Source: an uncultured Anaerolineaceae bacterium (lineage in GTDB: Bacteria > Chloroflexota > Anaerolineae > Anaerolineales > Anaerolineaceae). Taken from it: a stretch of 59,611 nucleotides of DNA. The stretch's first letter is position 1, and each line of letters opens with the position of its first letter. This document shows, piece by piece, positions 41,700 to 50,874 of this stretch. The notes beneath the pieces were generated by a model, which had not been told where the DNA came from, ran no database searches, and saw nothing but the letters and a program-made list of their open reading frames with translations. Where the stretch lies: NCBI GenBank assembly GCA_938020565.1, contig CALIHP010000020.1, positions 1 through 59,611 on the forward strand, written 5' to 3'. The translations under genes and the position numbers were made by a program.

Positions 41700-42767
41700 T
41701 CACTGCTCGGAATCGTCAAGGCGAACGCGCTCAACGTTATGAATCGGCAGCGCCAATTCGGTATCCTGATCCAATCGGACGCGGACCTGCTCAAATTCGG
41801 CGTTCTTTGCGTCAGGATTGACCAGCTCGCTGATCACGCCGATTTCGCCGCCGTAAAAACCGTCGATAATGCGAACTGTGTCCCCGATTTCGAGCGGTTC
41901 GGCGGCACTGCTTTTCTGTGGTGTGTATTCGTCTTTGGGAATGACGATTTCCGGTTTGCGCGGATTCCCGTAACGGCTCGACAGACCGGTCAGATAAGCG
42001 AACTTGATAATATTTTTCCCCAGCGCCAGCTGCGCCGGCGTCGCCATTCGTCCGCTGCCGATTCGATCGGTCAGGATGACCGGGATCGGCAGCGATTCGG
42101 CGATCGAAAGAAGATCGGCGGGAAGCGATCCGAGGATCAGTCCGCCCATCGATACCTTGACCGCGCGCTGGAGCGCCTTTGCGTCATGGCAGGTATTCGC
42201 GAAAACGACCGCGCCGGCGAAATCGAGCGTAATCGATTCGTTCGTGAGCGTTCCTTCTTCGCGGTTGAAATCAACCGACATCAGGATCCCCTGGCCAAAT
42301 TTTCCGTTCCCCCAGACCCCGCGGACAAGCGTCCCTTCCGTTTCGAGGCGAGCGCCGCGATACGGGAGGATTTCGGTTACGATCCCGGGAAACCCGGCGA
42401 TACAGCGTTCCCGATCCCGTGGAACGAATTCGAAGATCAGCTTATTTGCGGAAAGGCCGAGGAATCGGCCCGACTTTTTTGCCAGGACGGTCCGCGTTTT
42501 GCGTCCTTCGCGTTGCGCGATGGTGTCGCCGATGGAAACGAAATCGCCGTCCTTAATCGTCAGGCAGGGACGGACGGGGTCGCCCGGGCTGAGACCCAGC
42601 GCGTCGGAAAGCGAAAGCGCTTCATGCCGCGTCCAGACTTTCCGATATGCGATAACGGTCGACGGATCAGTCGCCTGACCCGGGTAGGCGACGACGGTTC
42701 CATTTTCGGAAAGCGCGCGCGCCGTCCGGATCGTTCCCTGATGAATCGCGTCGCTTACGTTAGCCAT
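41700..42767 (-). CDS. KOW-motif protein of the MutL operon, unknown function
   Basis: This 355-aa protein has no signal peptide or membrane helix. The C-terminus (about 300-350) carries a KOW-like motif (GDTVRIIDGFYGGEIGVISE), as in NusG and ribosomal proteins. The N-terminal half has several biotinyl-lipoyl-like beta stretches (VSIGDTIAQ, KSGRFLGL, GIVTEILPYRGA). I do not recognise a named family. Its start overlaps the MutL-like gene by 8 bp, so the two are probably stoichiometric partners. Confidence 0.7.
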   Translation of the reverse strand: MANVSDAIHQGTIRTARALSENGTVVAYPGQATDPSTVIAYRKVWTRHEALSLSDALGLSPGDPVRPCLTIKDGDFVSIGDTIAQREGRKTRTVLAKKSGRFLGLSANKLIFEFVPRDRERCIAGFPGIVTEILPYRGARLETEGTLVRGVWGNGKFGQGILMSVDFNREEGTLTNESITLDFAGAVVFANTCHDAKALQRAVKVSMGGLILGSLPADLLSIAESLPIPVILTDRIGSGRMATPAQLALGKNIIKFAYLTGLSSRYGNPRKPEIVIPKDEYTPQKSSAAEPLEIGDTVRIIDGFYGGEIGVISELVNPDAKNAEFEQVRVRLDQDTELALPIHNVERVRLDDSEQ

Positions 42768-44586
42768 TCAGTCTTCCCCCTTCGCCAATGCGCCAGTCGC
42801 CGAGCTGTTTCTTCTCCAGCCGGAGGCGCTCGATTTCCGCCGCGCGGTCGTCCTTTTCGGCTCCCCGCTCGTCGCGCAAGTCGAAAATCAGGCCGAAGCT
42901 CCCGCTTTTGAAGCCGAACGGGAGGAACGGCTGAATTCCCGGCGTATCGACGCCGCGGGGGAGCGAAAGCCATTCCAACCGGTAGTTTTGACCGTAGTTC
43001 AGCGGAATCCGGTAGATTTCCCCAAACGGGATCAGGTATTCTTTTTTGTCGCCGCCGGTATTCTGAATACTGATTCGAATCGGGGCGGTATTTTTCCGCG
43101 TCCAGAGCGAACGGTCGAGGACTCTCGGACGGATGATTTTCCCCAGGTTCAGGTAGGTCGAGCTGTCCATGATATCCGCGGCGAGCTTTGGATTAACATG
43201 CATGACGGTTCCGATTACGGCGGCGAGCCCATTCATGTCGAGCAGGTAATCGATCGCGCCGTACGGACGGATCGCGTTCATCGCCGCCCGCAGCGACGCT
43301 CCCGGATCTTCAACGTTCCGCAGCCCTGATCCGGTCAGCAGGACGGCCGATAACCGTCCGGACGGCGGGAGCGAAAGGAAGCCGGAACGGAAAAGCGCGA
43401 TGCGGATGAGCTCCTCTTTCAGCGCGATTTCGATCTCGGCGGCGTAGCGGTTCGCCGGGACGAGCTCGGGATAGAGCGATTTATTCAGGATATAATCGCG
43501 GATTTCGCCGGTTTTGATTTGAAAATCGATATGGGACCGGATCGATTCAGCGTCAGTTTCCGAAAGGATCCCGGGCAGCGTTTTCCCCAGTCCGATCGGA
43601 ACGGTTTTCAGCTTCAGCCGCAGGTCCATCGCCTGCGCGATCAGCGTCCGGTCGGCGCCGATATTGACGCCCAGAACGACCTGATGTTTCCGGATCAGGC
43701 GCGACAGGAGCCGGACGGAACGCCCGAACGCGAATTCGCCGGGAATGAACGAGGCGTTCGTCTGTTTCCGGAGCGTCTCGAATCCCGGGGCGCGGAGCGA
43801 AGCGTCCTTCCGAATCGTTTTCAGCAGGCAGTTCAGCGCGGGCTCGTCGCCAGGCTCGGTTTCCATGACGTTCGAGCCGAACGCGATATCGGAGATTTTC
43901 GTGAAGACGCGTTCAATTTCGACGCGCGTTTCGCTGTTTCCCAGGAAGAGGAGCAGCGGGCGCTGTTCCCGGGTCAGGCTTTTACAGTACAGGAGGATCG
44001 TTTCGCCGATTCGGTAGACGGCCTGGCGCGCGCCGTTTTCGGTCCCGCCCGCGAAGACGATGATCCGCGGCGCGGCGGCGGTCAGGCGGTCAAGCTGTTC
44101 CGCGGTTGAATATCCGTCGTCCAGCGCGCATTCGAGGATCGGCGTTGTTCCCAGCCATGCGCAGAGCGAGCGCAGCGCCGGAAGGCTTCCCGCTTCGCTC
44201 AGCCCGAAAATCGCGATCGCGGGGTCGGCGATACAGGTATAAGAGACGGCCGCCTGGTCGATCCCGCTGAAATCCGTCGCCATCGGCAGGATAAAATTCC
44301 CGTCCGCGTCAAGGATTCTTTTTTTGACGTTTTTTTCGAGCTTCCGAACCGCGGAGGCGATTCCGACGAATTCAGAACGCTCGTGGTTCAGGTGCGTCGT
44401 TCGATCTGAGGCGGATCCGATAAAACGGTATTTTCCGGCGCGAATTTCGAATAAGCAGGCGCGCGTATTGACCGTTCCGATGTCGATCGTCAGGACCGAT
44501 TGCGGCAGTGCGTTTTCAACCGCCGCTTGCGGGTTTTCGTCCGATACCGGCCGGTTCAGGATTCCGGAGCTCATGGCGCGCTTCAT
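42760..44586 (-). CDS. MutL/GlmL-like ASKHA-fold protein
   Basis: This 608-aa protein has an actin/hexokinase-type phosphate-1 loop DIGTVNTRACLFEI at about 35-48. It also has AGGTENGARQAVY and the adenosine motif LLTGSGLRNVE, as in the MutL/GlmL family named from the glutamate mutase locus. The mutase subunits themselves are not in the window, so a mutase chaperone role is unsupported. The C-terminal 120 residues are an added domain. ATG 44586 overlaps the preceding gene by 4 bp and has GGAGG 9 nt upstream. It would bind ATP and sits among membrane proteins, suggesting an envelope complex with an actin-like ATPase. Confidence 0.82.
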   Translation of the reverse strand: MKRAMSSGILNRPVSDENPQAAVENALPQSVLTIDIGTVNTRACLFEIRAGKYRFIGSASDRTTHLNHERSEFVGIASAVRKLEKNVKKRILDADGNFILPMATDFSGIDQAAVSYTCIADPAIAIFGLSEAGSLPALRSLCAWLGTTPILECALDDGYSTAEQLDRLTAAAPRIIVFAGGTENGARQAVYRIGETILLYCKSLTREQRPLLLFLGNSETRVEIERVFTKISDIAFGSNVMETEPGDEPALNCLLKTIRKDASLRAPGFETLRKQTNASFIPGEFAFGRSVRLLSRLIRKHQVVLGVNIGADRTLIAQAMDLRLKLKTVPIGLGKTLPGILSETDAESIRSHIDFQIKTGEIRDYILNKSLYPELVPANRYAAEIEIALKEELIRIALFRSGFLSLPPSGRLSAVLLTGSGLRNVEDPGASLRAAMNAIRPYGAIDYLLDMNGLAAVIGTVMHVNPKLAADIMDSSTYLNLGKIIRPRVLDRSLWTRKNTAPIRISIQNTGGDKKEYLIPFGEIYRIPLNYGQNYRLEWLSLPRGVDTPGIQPFLPFGFKSGSFGLIFDLRDERGAEKDDRAAEIERLRLEKKQLGDWRIGEGGRLNG

Positions 44587-45311
44587 GGCAGCAAGCCTCC
44601 CAGGATCGTCCGGCCCCCGCTCAGGAGCAGGTCCAGCCGGTCGATCAGAACGATTGCCGACGAGATAAAAACGCCGGCAAAAATTGCGCCGAAAGCGGCC
44701 GCGACAAAAATTTCGCCGATCCGCTCCAGCGCAAAAAGCAGCTTTCCACCGATGAATTTTCTCGTTGGATTCGAAACGGGGGCCGACGCGTCGCTGCGTT
44801 CCGACGCGATTTCCCGCGACCAGATCAGAGCGGTCACGACGCCGGCGAACGCGGCGATCGCTTCCGCCCATTGGACGCCGTTCCCGGCTGCGTTCGGACC
44901 GCTCTTCGCGAACGGCGCGATGGTTGCGCCGAGAAGCGGAAGGAGCGTCCCGCTCACGGCGCCGGCTGCCGCGATCGCGGTCAGCGCGAAAAAGATGATG
45001 GTCAGCCATGGCGGATTCGCCGGCGCGTTCCTGCCGCGGTAGTGGGAAAAGATCAGGATCAGAATCAGCCCGACGCAGACTACGCTGACGATTCGCAGCT
45101 CAGGCTCAGCCCGATCGTCCAGCAGCGGCAGGATCAGGTACGGTGAGAAGACTTTTTCGATCAGGATCAGGACCAGCCCTGCCGCGATCGCGCCGCTCAG
45201 GATTGAACCGGCAAAGCGGAAAAGCCCGTTGTCGCCAAAAATCAGGCTGAAAATCAGGATCGACAGGATAAAACCAGCCAAGGTCATGATCCATTCCGGG
45301 GAGATCACCAT
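44583..45311 (-). CDS. polytopic membrane protein of the MutL operon
   Basis: This 242-aa protein has about six hydrophobic helices (for example residues 9-26, 33-51, 72-88, 100-125, 147-163, 198-220). A small cytoplasmic loop (about 165-190, SREIASERSDASA) separates the last two. No family is recognised. It overlaps the zinc-ribbon protein gene by 7 bp and the MutL-like gene by 4 bp. Confidence 0.7.
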   Translation of the reverse strand: MVISPEWIMTLAGFILSILIFSLIFGDNGLFRFAGSILSGAIAAGLVLILIEKVFSPYLILPLLDDRAEPELRIVSVVCVGLILILIFSHYRGRNAPANPPWLTIIFFALTAIAAAGAVSGTLLPLLGATIAPFAKSGPNAAGNGVQWAEAIAAFAGVVTALIWSREIASERSDASAPVSNPTRKFIGGKLLFALERIGEIFVAAAFGAIFAGVFISSAIVLIDRLDLLLSGGRTILGGLLP

Positions 45312-47938
45312 TCGGTTCGATCCTCCTTTGGTTGGTTGGGTTTCTCGTCCGCCGTGTCAGAAAGGGCGTCGCCGGACGGATTCGGTTCCTCGGTGAGGAC
45401 TGTAATCGCGGAGGTCAACGGGACGCGGGTGGCGGAACCGATGAGGATTGCGCTCAGCGCCAGCGCGATCAGGAACCACAACGCTGCCAGGCGCGCCGGG
45501 TTCGGGCTCAATTCACCGCTGTAGGCGGCTTTTTCTTCCGGCGTCAGGAGCGACGCAGTCAGAACGCCAGTGCGTTGGAAGGGGCGCAGGATCGGAGCGG
45601 CCTGAGCCGAGGCGATGACAAGCAGTTTCGTTTCAGGGCGAAAGATACGGAAATCCTCGATCCAGCGCTGAGCGCGGGTCGCGTCCGCGACGATCAGGAT
45701 GGTTCCGGCTGCCGCGCCCTGTTCCAGTCTGCCGCCGGAGGTCAACGTCATCGCTCCGAGCGCCGCCGGAACGTACGAGACCGGAAGCGCGACGCCGTCG
45801 TCTGAATTCATGAAGAACGAGCGCGCGATCGAATACGCCGAATCGTTCGCGGCGATCAGCGTCGGGAAGGCGTCTTTTCCGGTCAGTTCGTTGATGAGCG
45901 ACCGTGTGGCCGCGTTCAGCTCCGCCTCGTCGGCGAATCCGTAATCCAGGATAATTTCGAGCCGGCTTCCCGCGGGGAACGCGTTGAGAGCGGCATGAAA
46001 AGCGGCGCTGGCGGCGGTCCGTTCCGGACGAATCGCCGGGAGTTCGATTTTCCCGCCGGAGGCCCTGGATAAGATCAGCAGGACCCCGGCGATCGCGGCC
46101 AACGCGATCAGGACCATTGTCAGCCGATTTTTCGTTCGGCTCCGCGGACTGACGAACCCGCGCGTCCGCCGTTCTGAGGAAAAAACTTTTTGCAGGATGG
46201 ACGCGACCATGCGCTGCTGATAATCGGAGGGATCGACGGTCGACTTGGGGACGCTTGCGGCGAACGAAACGCCGACGACCCCGGGGACCGTCGGAAACTT
46301 CATTTCGCCGGTTTCAAAGAGGTTCCAGGGAATTTCTTCGCGGCTGTCGTTTGCCGGCGGCATGGGAATAAAAGAATCGGGCTCATCTGCCGTTCTTTCG
46401 CGCGATGTCAGCGGTTCCGGCGAGCTGACGCGGTTTTCGTTTTCGATTTCAGCGCCGCGTTCGACGAGAACGCCCGGGGTCAGCGATTCGGCATCGTTCA
46501 GGCTCGTCGAATCCGATGACCAGCTTTCCGCGATGGAATCGTAGACGGTCGGTGCGTTGTCGTCCGCCGTCTCGGCCACGATATTCTCCGTCGCCGTGTC
46601 ATTGGGAACGGCTGAAAACGTCGTGTCCGGCTCGATGGGCCTGTCAGGCTCTTCCGTTTCATTGGATAAGCCTCGCGTTCCGTCCGTTTCCTCGCCGGCT
46701 AAGCTGGCGAGGAAATCGCTGACGAGCGAAGGCTCGTCTGACGCGGCCGTTGACTGCGCTGAGCTGATCGCAGGATCGCGGTTCGGTTCGGCTTTCGCTG
46801 AAACCGCTGATTCAGGTTCAAGCTTATCCTGAGGGCGATGAACGCTGAAATCGACAAATTCGCGTTCCTCGCCGAGCGCTTCCGCGGCGTCCCCGGCGCT
46901 CTCTCCGCTTCCATTTTGGAGCCTGCTCTGGCCGTTTTGCAGTTCCGGTTCGTTTTTCGCTCCGGTCCCGGATCCGGCGTCGTCCCATTTCCGCTGTGGA
47001 CGGTAGCGGGAAAAGTCTTCGTAGTCCGCTTCCGGCGCGACCGGACCTGGAGGCTCCGCTTTCGGCGCGGGCGTTCGATCGTTTCCGTCTTCCGTTGCGG
47101 GCGCCAGATTGAAGCGTGATTCGGATACGGGCTTCAGCTTCCATTCCGGCTTTTTTGTTGAAATAGAAGCGCTCGCTGACGGATTTACGGGCGTGTCGTC
47201 CCATTTCCGCTGCGGACGATGAAGCGTGAAATCCGCGTAATCGTCTTCGGACGCCGCCGTTTTCCCGTCCATCCGGACTTCCGCCTCGATTGGCTCAGTC
47301 TTCGTTTCAGGCGTCGGATCGTCCTCCGGAAGATTTTCGCTCTCCTCGGAGGATCCGTCAGGTTCGGGCGCCTGGTCCGGCGGCGAAGGTATCGGCGCGT
47401 TGTCCCATTTCTGCTGCGGCCGATGCGTTTCGAAGGTCCCGAATTCATCTTCGGTTTCGAGTTCGGCGATTTTCCGGTCCTCTTCTTCGATGTCTTCCTG
47501 GGAAGCGGCCGCGCTGGGCGCTGCGTCGAGCCCGTCGGAAGTCAGGTTCTGAGTCGCGGCGGTTTTCTCGCCGGACCCGCCCGGCGCAGGGATCGGACGG
47601 CTGAATGGCTGGTCGATCGTTTCTTTGATTTCCGGAAAGAGTTCGCCGAGGAGGTCCGGCACGGCTGCGCCGGAATCGCTTCCGGAAAACTCCTGCGCGA
47701 CTGCGCTATCCGGTTCGGATTCGGATTCAACGCCGGCATAAAATTTTTTAAGCCAGTCAGGCGGAGAGCTCGCCGCTGACGGCGGGGCCGGGACGGTAGA
47801 CGCAGCGGCTGGTTCCGCGCCGCGTCCGGTCGGACGGAGATCTTCGGGAAGCGTCTCAAAATTTGCGCCGCAGGTGGAGCAGCGTTGAGCGCCCGGATCG
47901 TTCGTACCGCCGCAGACGCGGCAAACCAGTTTCATCAT
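45305..47938 (-). CDS. zinc-ribbon membrane protein with four HRPQ-K-W repeats
   Basis: This 877-aa protein opens with a zinc ribbon (Cys6, 9, 20, 23). About 570 residues of acidic, Pro/Ser/Glu-rich, probably disordered sequence follow. Within it are four copies of the pattern F-x-x-[HY]-RPQ-x-K-[WL]-[DE], at about 168-179, 237-248, 309-320 and 364-374. One transmembrane helix is at 605-625. An extracytoplasmic alpha/beta domain of about 190 residues (LEIILDYGFADEAELNAAT) leads to a second helix near 817-836. The four motifs look like docking peptides for a cytoplasmic partner. No known family beyond the ribbon is recognised. Both ends overlap neighbouring genes. Confidence 0.75.
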   Translation of the reverse strand: MMKLVCRVCGGTNDPGAQRCSTCGANFETLPEDLRPTGRGAEPAAASTVPAPPSAASSPPDWLKKFYAGVESESEPDSAVAQEFSGSDSGAAVPDLLGELFPEIKETIDQPFSRPIPAPGGSGEKTAATQNLTSDGLDAAPSAAASQEDIEEEDRKIAELETEDEFGTFETHRPQQKWDNAPIPSPPDQAPEPDGSSEESENLPEDDPTPETKTEPIEAEVRMDGKTAASEDDYADFTLHRPQRKWDDTPVNPSASASISTKKPEWKLKPVSESRFNLAPATEDGNDRTPAPKAEPPGPVAPEADYEDFSRYRPQRKWDDAGSGTGAKNEPELQNGQSRLQNGSGESAGDAAEALGEEREFVDFSVHRPQDKLEPESAVSAKAEPNRDPAISSAQSTAASDEPSLVSDFLASLAGEETDGTRGLSNETEEPDRPIEPDTTFSAVPNDTATENIVAETADDNAPTVYDSIAESWSSDSTSLNDAESLTPGVLVERGAEIENENRVSSPEPLTSRERTADEPDSFIPMPPANDSREEIPWNLFETGEMKFPTVPGVVGVSFAASVPKSTVDPSDYQQRMVASILQKVFSSERRTRGFVSPRSRTKNRLTMVLIALAAIAGVLLILSRASGGKIELPAIRPERTAASAAFHAALNAFPAGSRLEIILDYGFADEAELNAATRSLINELTGKDAFPTLIAANDSAYSIARSFFMNSDDGVALPVSYVPAALGAMTLTSGGRLEQGAAAGTILIVADATRAQRWIEDFRIFRPETKLLVIASAQAAPILRPFQRTGVLTASLLTPEEKAAYSGELSPNPARLAALWFLIALALSAILIGSATRVPLTSAITVLTEEPNPSGDALSDTADEKPNQPKEDRTEW

Positions 47939-48582
47939 TCCCGTTCTCCGTATCGGCGGTTCTCTCCGGCCGGCGGGTTGGCAAAGAAGAGAACGCGGAC
48001 TGAGCTGGCGATCGCGCCGATCGCTAATCCGATCAGCAGTCCGGTAATTGCGCCGGTTGGCAGCGAGATCATGAACGACAGGGCTTTTTCGAACGGCTCC
48101 GGAAGCGCGAATCGGTCAAAGACGCCGCTGAAAAGGATCAGGAAAACGGCGGCGCTGATCAGGAACGTTGTCCGGAAGAGATTCGGTTTGGACTTTGCCG
48201 TGACGAAAAGGCCATAGATGAGCGACAGGCAGATCATTCCGGCTAAAACAGGTTCGATTGAGCGCCGGAGCGTCAGCAGGACCGACTGCAGGCCCGGGTG
48301 GTCGAGCTGTTTTGTCAGGCCGATGATCAGGATGACGGTAAAAACGGTCAGCGTCGTGAACCGATGCAGGAAGTTGGCGTTGCGTTCGCCCAGGTCACGG
48401 ACCTGAAAGCTCAGGAAATCGGTAACGCGCAGGAAGGTTACGGCGGCGATCAGAAGCGTCACGCCGCGAAGAAAGAGCTGGCGGATGGCGACGACTTCCG
48501 GTACGGCCGCGTAAAACGACGTCAGCGTCAGCAATCCTGCAGCGCCGCAGAGAAGAAGGCCGAGCGAAGGAATTCTTTTCAT
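47935..48582 (-). CDS. polytopic membrane protein of the MutL operon
   Basis: This 215-aa protein has five to six hydrophobic helices and a charged cytoplasmic C-terminus (ENRRYGERE). ATG 48582 is used; a TTG at 48594 would add four residues and overlap the upstream stop. Neither has a strong Shine-Dalgarno, so reinitiation from the upstream gene is likely. It overlaps the zinc-ribbon gene by 4 bp (ATGA). Family not recognised. Confidence 0.68.
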   Translation of the reverse strand: MKRIPSLGLLLCGAAGLLTLTSFYAAVPEVVAIRQLFLRGVTLLIAAVTFLRVTDFLSFQVRDLGERNANFLHRFTTLTVFTVILIIGLTKQLDHPGLQSVLLTLRRSIEPVLAGMICLSLIYGLFVTAKSKPNLFRTTFLISAAVFLILFSGVFDRFALPEPFEKALSFMISLPTGAITGLLIGLAIGAIASSVRVLFFANPPAGENRRYGERE

Positions 48583-48586
48583 GCGC

Positions 48587-49351
48587 TTACCCAAAGAACC
48601 GGAGGAAGACGACGGAGGCGATCAGCGCGGCGATGACGATCCAGCGCAGGACGTCCATGACGATCAGCGTTCGCAGCGCGAACGGTCCCGCCGTCCGGTC
48701 AGCCTTCCGGACCAGCGCCGGCAGCGCGTAAACGCGTTCGCCAATAAAGGTTTCCTCTGCGGCGACGATGCCGGCTGCCTGCGCCTGGAGGTTGTCTCCG
48801 GCGATCAGGACGCTTTCGTTCGCCGCGAACGAAAAATCCTGAAGCGCAATTTCCGAACCAGCGCTTCCGACCGACAGGTGGATCGGTTCATGCGTTTCGT
48901 CAATAGCGGTCAGCGTCACGGCCTGATGGCTGATCGTGTCGTTCCCGGCGGTTCGGACCGTGGCCGGCTCATACCCGGCGTCTAATTCGACGGCCCGGTA
49001 GCCGGAACATACGGCGCGTTCCAGCACCGCGCTGCCGAAACCATCGTCCGCGGTAAAGACCGGCGCGCTGTCGGCGGCGGCGACGCGGCGGGCGATTCGG
49101 TTCGCGCTTTCCAGTCCTGGAATTGCTGTCGCGGAGAACATCGCCGACGAGCCGGAGCTCAGGTCAAAATGCGCTGCGTCGCCGCGTTCGAGAGATTCGG
49201 AAAGCACGCCGGTCAGCGTCTTCCCGCATGCGCGCGCGATCAACGAAGAGCCGCCGCGGCGAAGTTTCGCGAGGGTAAAGGTAAACGTCAGCGCCCCGGT
49301 CAGCAAAGCAGCCGCAAGAATGATGATAATTGAAAGCGCCGATAATGCCAT
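48587..49351 (-). CDS. membrane-anchored protein heading the MutL operon
   Basis: This 254-aa protein has an N-terminal transmembrane anchor (residues 2-28) and a C-terminal one (about 230-252). The Ala/Gly/Ser-rich soluble domain between them contains GSEIALQDFSFAANESVLIAG. It resembles a domain I recall from Chloroflexota proteins as DUF6754, but I am not certain. ATG 49351 is preferred to TTG 49378. GGAG lies 12 nt upstream, a longer spacing than usual. It is the first gene of seven tightly coupled genes ending at 39953. Confidence 0.68.
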   Translation of the reverse strand: MALSALSIIIILAAALLTGALTFTFTLAKLRRGGSSLIARACGKTLTGVLSESLERGDAAHFDLSSGSSAMFSATAIPGLESANRIARRVAAADSAPVFTADDGFGSAVLERAVCSGYRAVELDAGYEPATVRTAGNDTISHQAVTLTAIDETHEPIHLSVGSAGSEIALQDFSFAANESVLIAGDNLQAQAAGIVAAEETFIGERVYALPALVRKADRTAGPFALRTLIVMDVLRWIVIAALIASVVFLRFFG

Positions 49352-49398
49352 GCGATTTTTAAGCTCCACAGGTTCCAACGGATTTTGAAACCTTGTTA

Positions 49399-49417
49399 AT
49401 TATAAAAGGAAAGTATA
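49399..49417 (-). promoter_or_regulatory. promoter region of the MutL operon
   Basis: Two minus-strand -10 candidates exist: TATAAT at 49399-49404 and a TGC-extended TATACT at 49412-49417. The -35 regions are weak. Confidence 0.4.
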
Positions 49418-49562
49418 GCATATCCGGCCTGGAGCAACTTTGATAGGAATCGGGGAGTATTATCCGTCCCCGACGAAAATGGCGGAATGTAATCAAAAAA
49501 ACTGACGCGTCCGGTATTTAAGATGATATTCGGTCCCTGGACGGATCGGAAAGGCGGAGCTG

Positions 49563-49598
49563 AAAAAAAACGAAAAAAGAATCCTGCCCGATTCTTTT
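49563..49598 (-). terminator. terminator after tRNA-Leu
   Basis: On the minus strand the perfect 9-bp stem AAAAGAATC/GATTCTTTT is followed by a T-rich tail (runs of T separated by CG). It lies 62 bp beyond the tRNA 3' end. The rest of the 49.4-49.66 kb gap shows no gene. Confidence 0.75.
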
Positions 49599-49659
49599 CT
49601 GCTTTGAGCCGCGATCCCGCCGGATAGACGGAGGAAAATGCCCGTGTTATAATTTTTTG

Positions 49660-49740
49660 TGCCGAAGGTGGGAATCGAACCCACATACACAAGGTACACG
49701 ATTTTGAGTCGTGCGCGTCTGCCAGTTCCGCCACTTCGGC
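49660..49740 (-). tRNA. tRNA-Leu (anticodon CAA)
   Basis: This class II tRNA has a 7-bp acceptor stem GCCGAAG/CTTCGGC with discriminator A. The D-arm contains GGAACTGGCAGACG, and the anticodon loop CTCAAAA puts CAA at 49704-49706 (minus strand), decoding UUG. It has a long variable arm and GGTTCGATTCC in the T-arm. The CCA end is not encoded. Confidence 0.96.
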
Positions 49741-49752
49741 CCTAACTTTTTT

Positions 49753-49781
49753 ATTGTACACAAAAACCGAATTCGGGTCAA
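49753..49781 (-). promoter_or_regulatory. promoter of tRNA-Leu
   Basis: Minus-strand TTGACC (49776-49781), a 17-bp spacer and TACAAT (49753-49758) end 12 bp before the tRNA. It overlaps the region just upstream of the divergent ychF gene. Confidence 0.75.
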
Positions 49782-49797
49782 GGAGAATTGTCGTTCC

Positions 49798-50874
49798 ATG
49801 AGATTAGGAATTATCGGATTACCGCAGAGCGGAAAAACCACCTTGTTTAACGCCGTAACCCGCGGGTCACAGCCGACCGGCGCAATTACCGGGAAAATCG
49901 AGATTCACGACGCGGTTGTTGACGTCCCGGACGGACGGGTCGACGCTCTGACGGCGATGTTCAAGCCGAAGAAGAAGATTTATGCGAAGGTGAATTATGC
50001 GGATATCGCCGGGCTCGACGGGAGCGCCGGAAAGAGCGGGATTTCGGGCGAGCTCCTGAATAAACTGGCGCAGATGGACGGGTTTATTTTAGTTGCGCGT
50101 GCGTTCGAAAATGATCAGGTTATCCATCCGGCCGGTTCGGTTGATCCGGAGCGCGATATTCGGACGATGGAGGGGGAGTTTATCCTGAACGATCTGGTTG
50201 CCTGCGAAAAGAAGCTGGAGCGGCTGAGCGACGAGCGTCGGAAGGGCGGCGGCCGGGATAAGGCGCTGATCGATCGGGAGATCGAACTTTTCGGACGGCT
50301 CCGCGGGACGCTTGAGGAGGAGAAGCCGCTGCGCGGTTTGACGCTGACCGCGGACGAAGAAAAAATGATCTCTGGCTATGGTCTCCTGTCGCGGAAGCCG
50401 GTCCTGATTCTGGTCAATCTGGACGAAACGCAGCCGGTCCCCTCGATTTCTTATCGTCAGGATCAGACGCGGATCGACTTTTTCCGCGCCAGGATCGAAA
50501 TGGAACTGGCCCAGATGGCTCCGGAGGACGCGGCGATTTTCATGAACGAATATGGGATTGCTGAGCTGGGGCTGGATCGGGTGATCAAGCTGTCTTACGA
50601 CCTGCTGGATCAGATATCGTTTTTTACCGCCGGCGAAGATGAGTGCCGTGCCTGGACGGTTTCGAAGAACGCGACTGCTCCCGAAGCGGCCGGCGTGATC
50701 CATACGGATCTCCAGAAGGGATTTATCCGCGCGGAGGTCCTGGCGTACGACGACCTGATGACGCTTGGGAGCTACGCGGAAGCGAAAGCGAAAGGAAAGC
50801 TCCGGCTGGAGGGAAAAGAGTACCGGGTTAAAGACGGGGATATCCTGAATATCCGCTTTAATGTATCGAAGTAG
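49798..50874 (+). CDS. ychF: YchF-family ATPase (OLA1-type)
   Basis: This 358-aa Obg-related P-loop protein has G1 GLPQSGKT, a helical insertion (EGEFILNDLVACEKKLERL) and the altered G4 motif NLDE. The NxxE form is the hallmark of YchF, which prefers ATP to GTP. A C-terminal TGS domain ends GDILNIRFNVSK. It associates with ribosomes and responds to stress. ATG 49798 lies 12 nt after AAGGAG, a longish spacing. Its last 17 bp overlap the 3' end of the convergent anti-sigma gene. Confidence 0.93.
   Translation: MRLGIIGLPQSGKTTLFNAVTRGSQPTGAITGKIEIHDAVVDVPDGRVDALTAMFKPKKKIYAKVNYADIAGLDGSAGKSGISGELLNKLAQMDGFILVARAFENDQVIHPAGSVDPERDIRTMEGEFILNDLVACEKKLERLSDERRKGGGRDKALIDREIELFGRLRGTLEEEKPLRGLTLTADEEKMISGYGLLSRKPVLILVNLDETQPVPSISYRQDQTRIDFFRARIEMELAQMAPEDAAIFMNEYGIAELGLDRVIKLSYDLLDQISFFTAGEDECRAWTVSKNATAPEAAGVIHTDLQKGFIRAEVLAYDDLMTLGSYAEAKAKGKLRLEGKEYRVKDGDILNIRFNVSK

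Noticed and set aside
42760..44586. Glutamate mutase system
   Set aside because: Only the MutL/GlmL-like ATPase is present; there are no mutase E or S subunit genes in the window.
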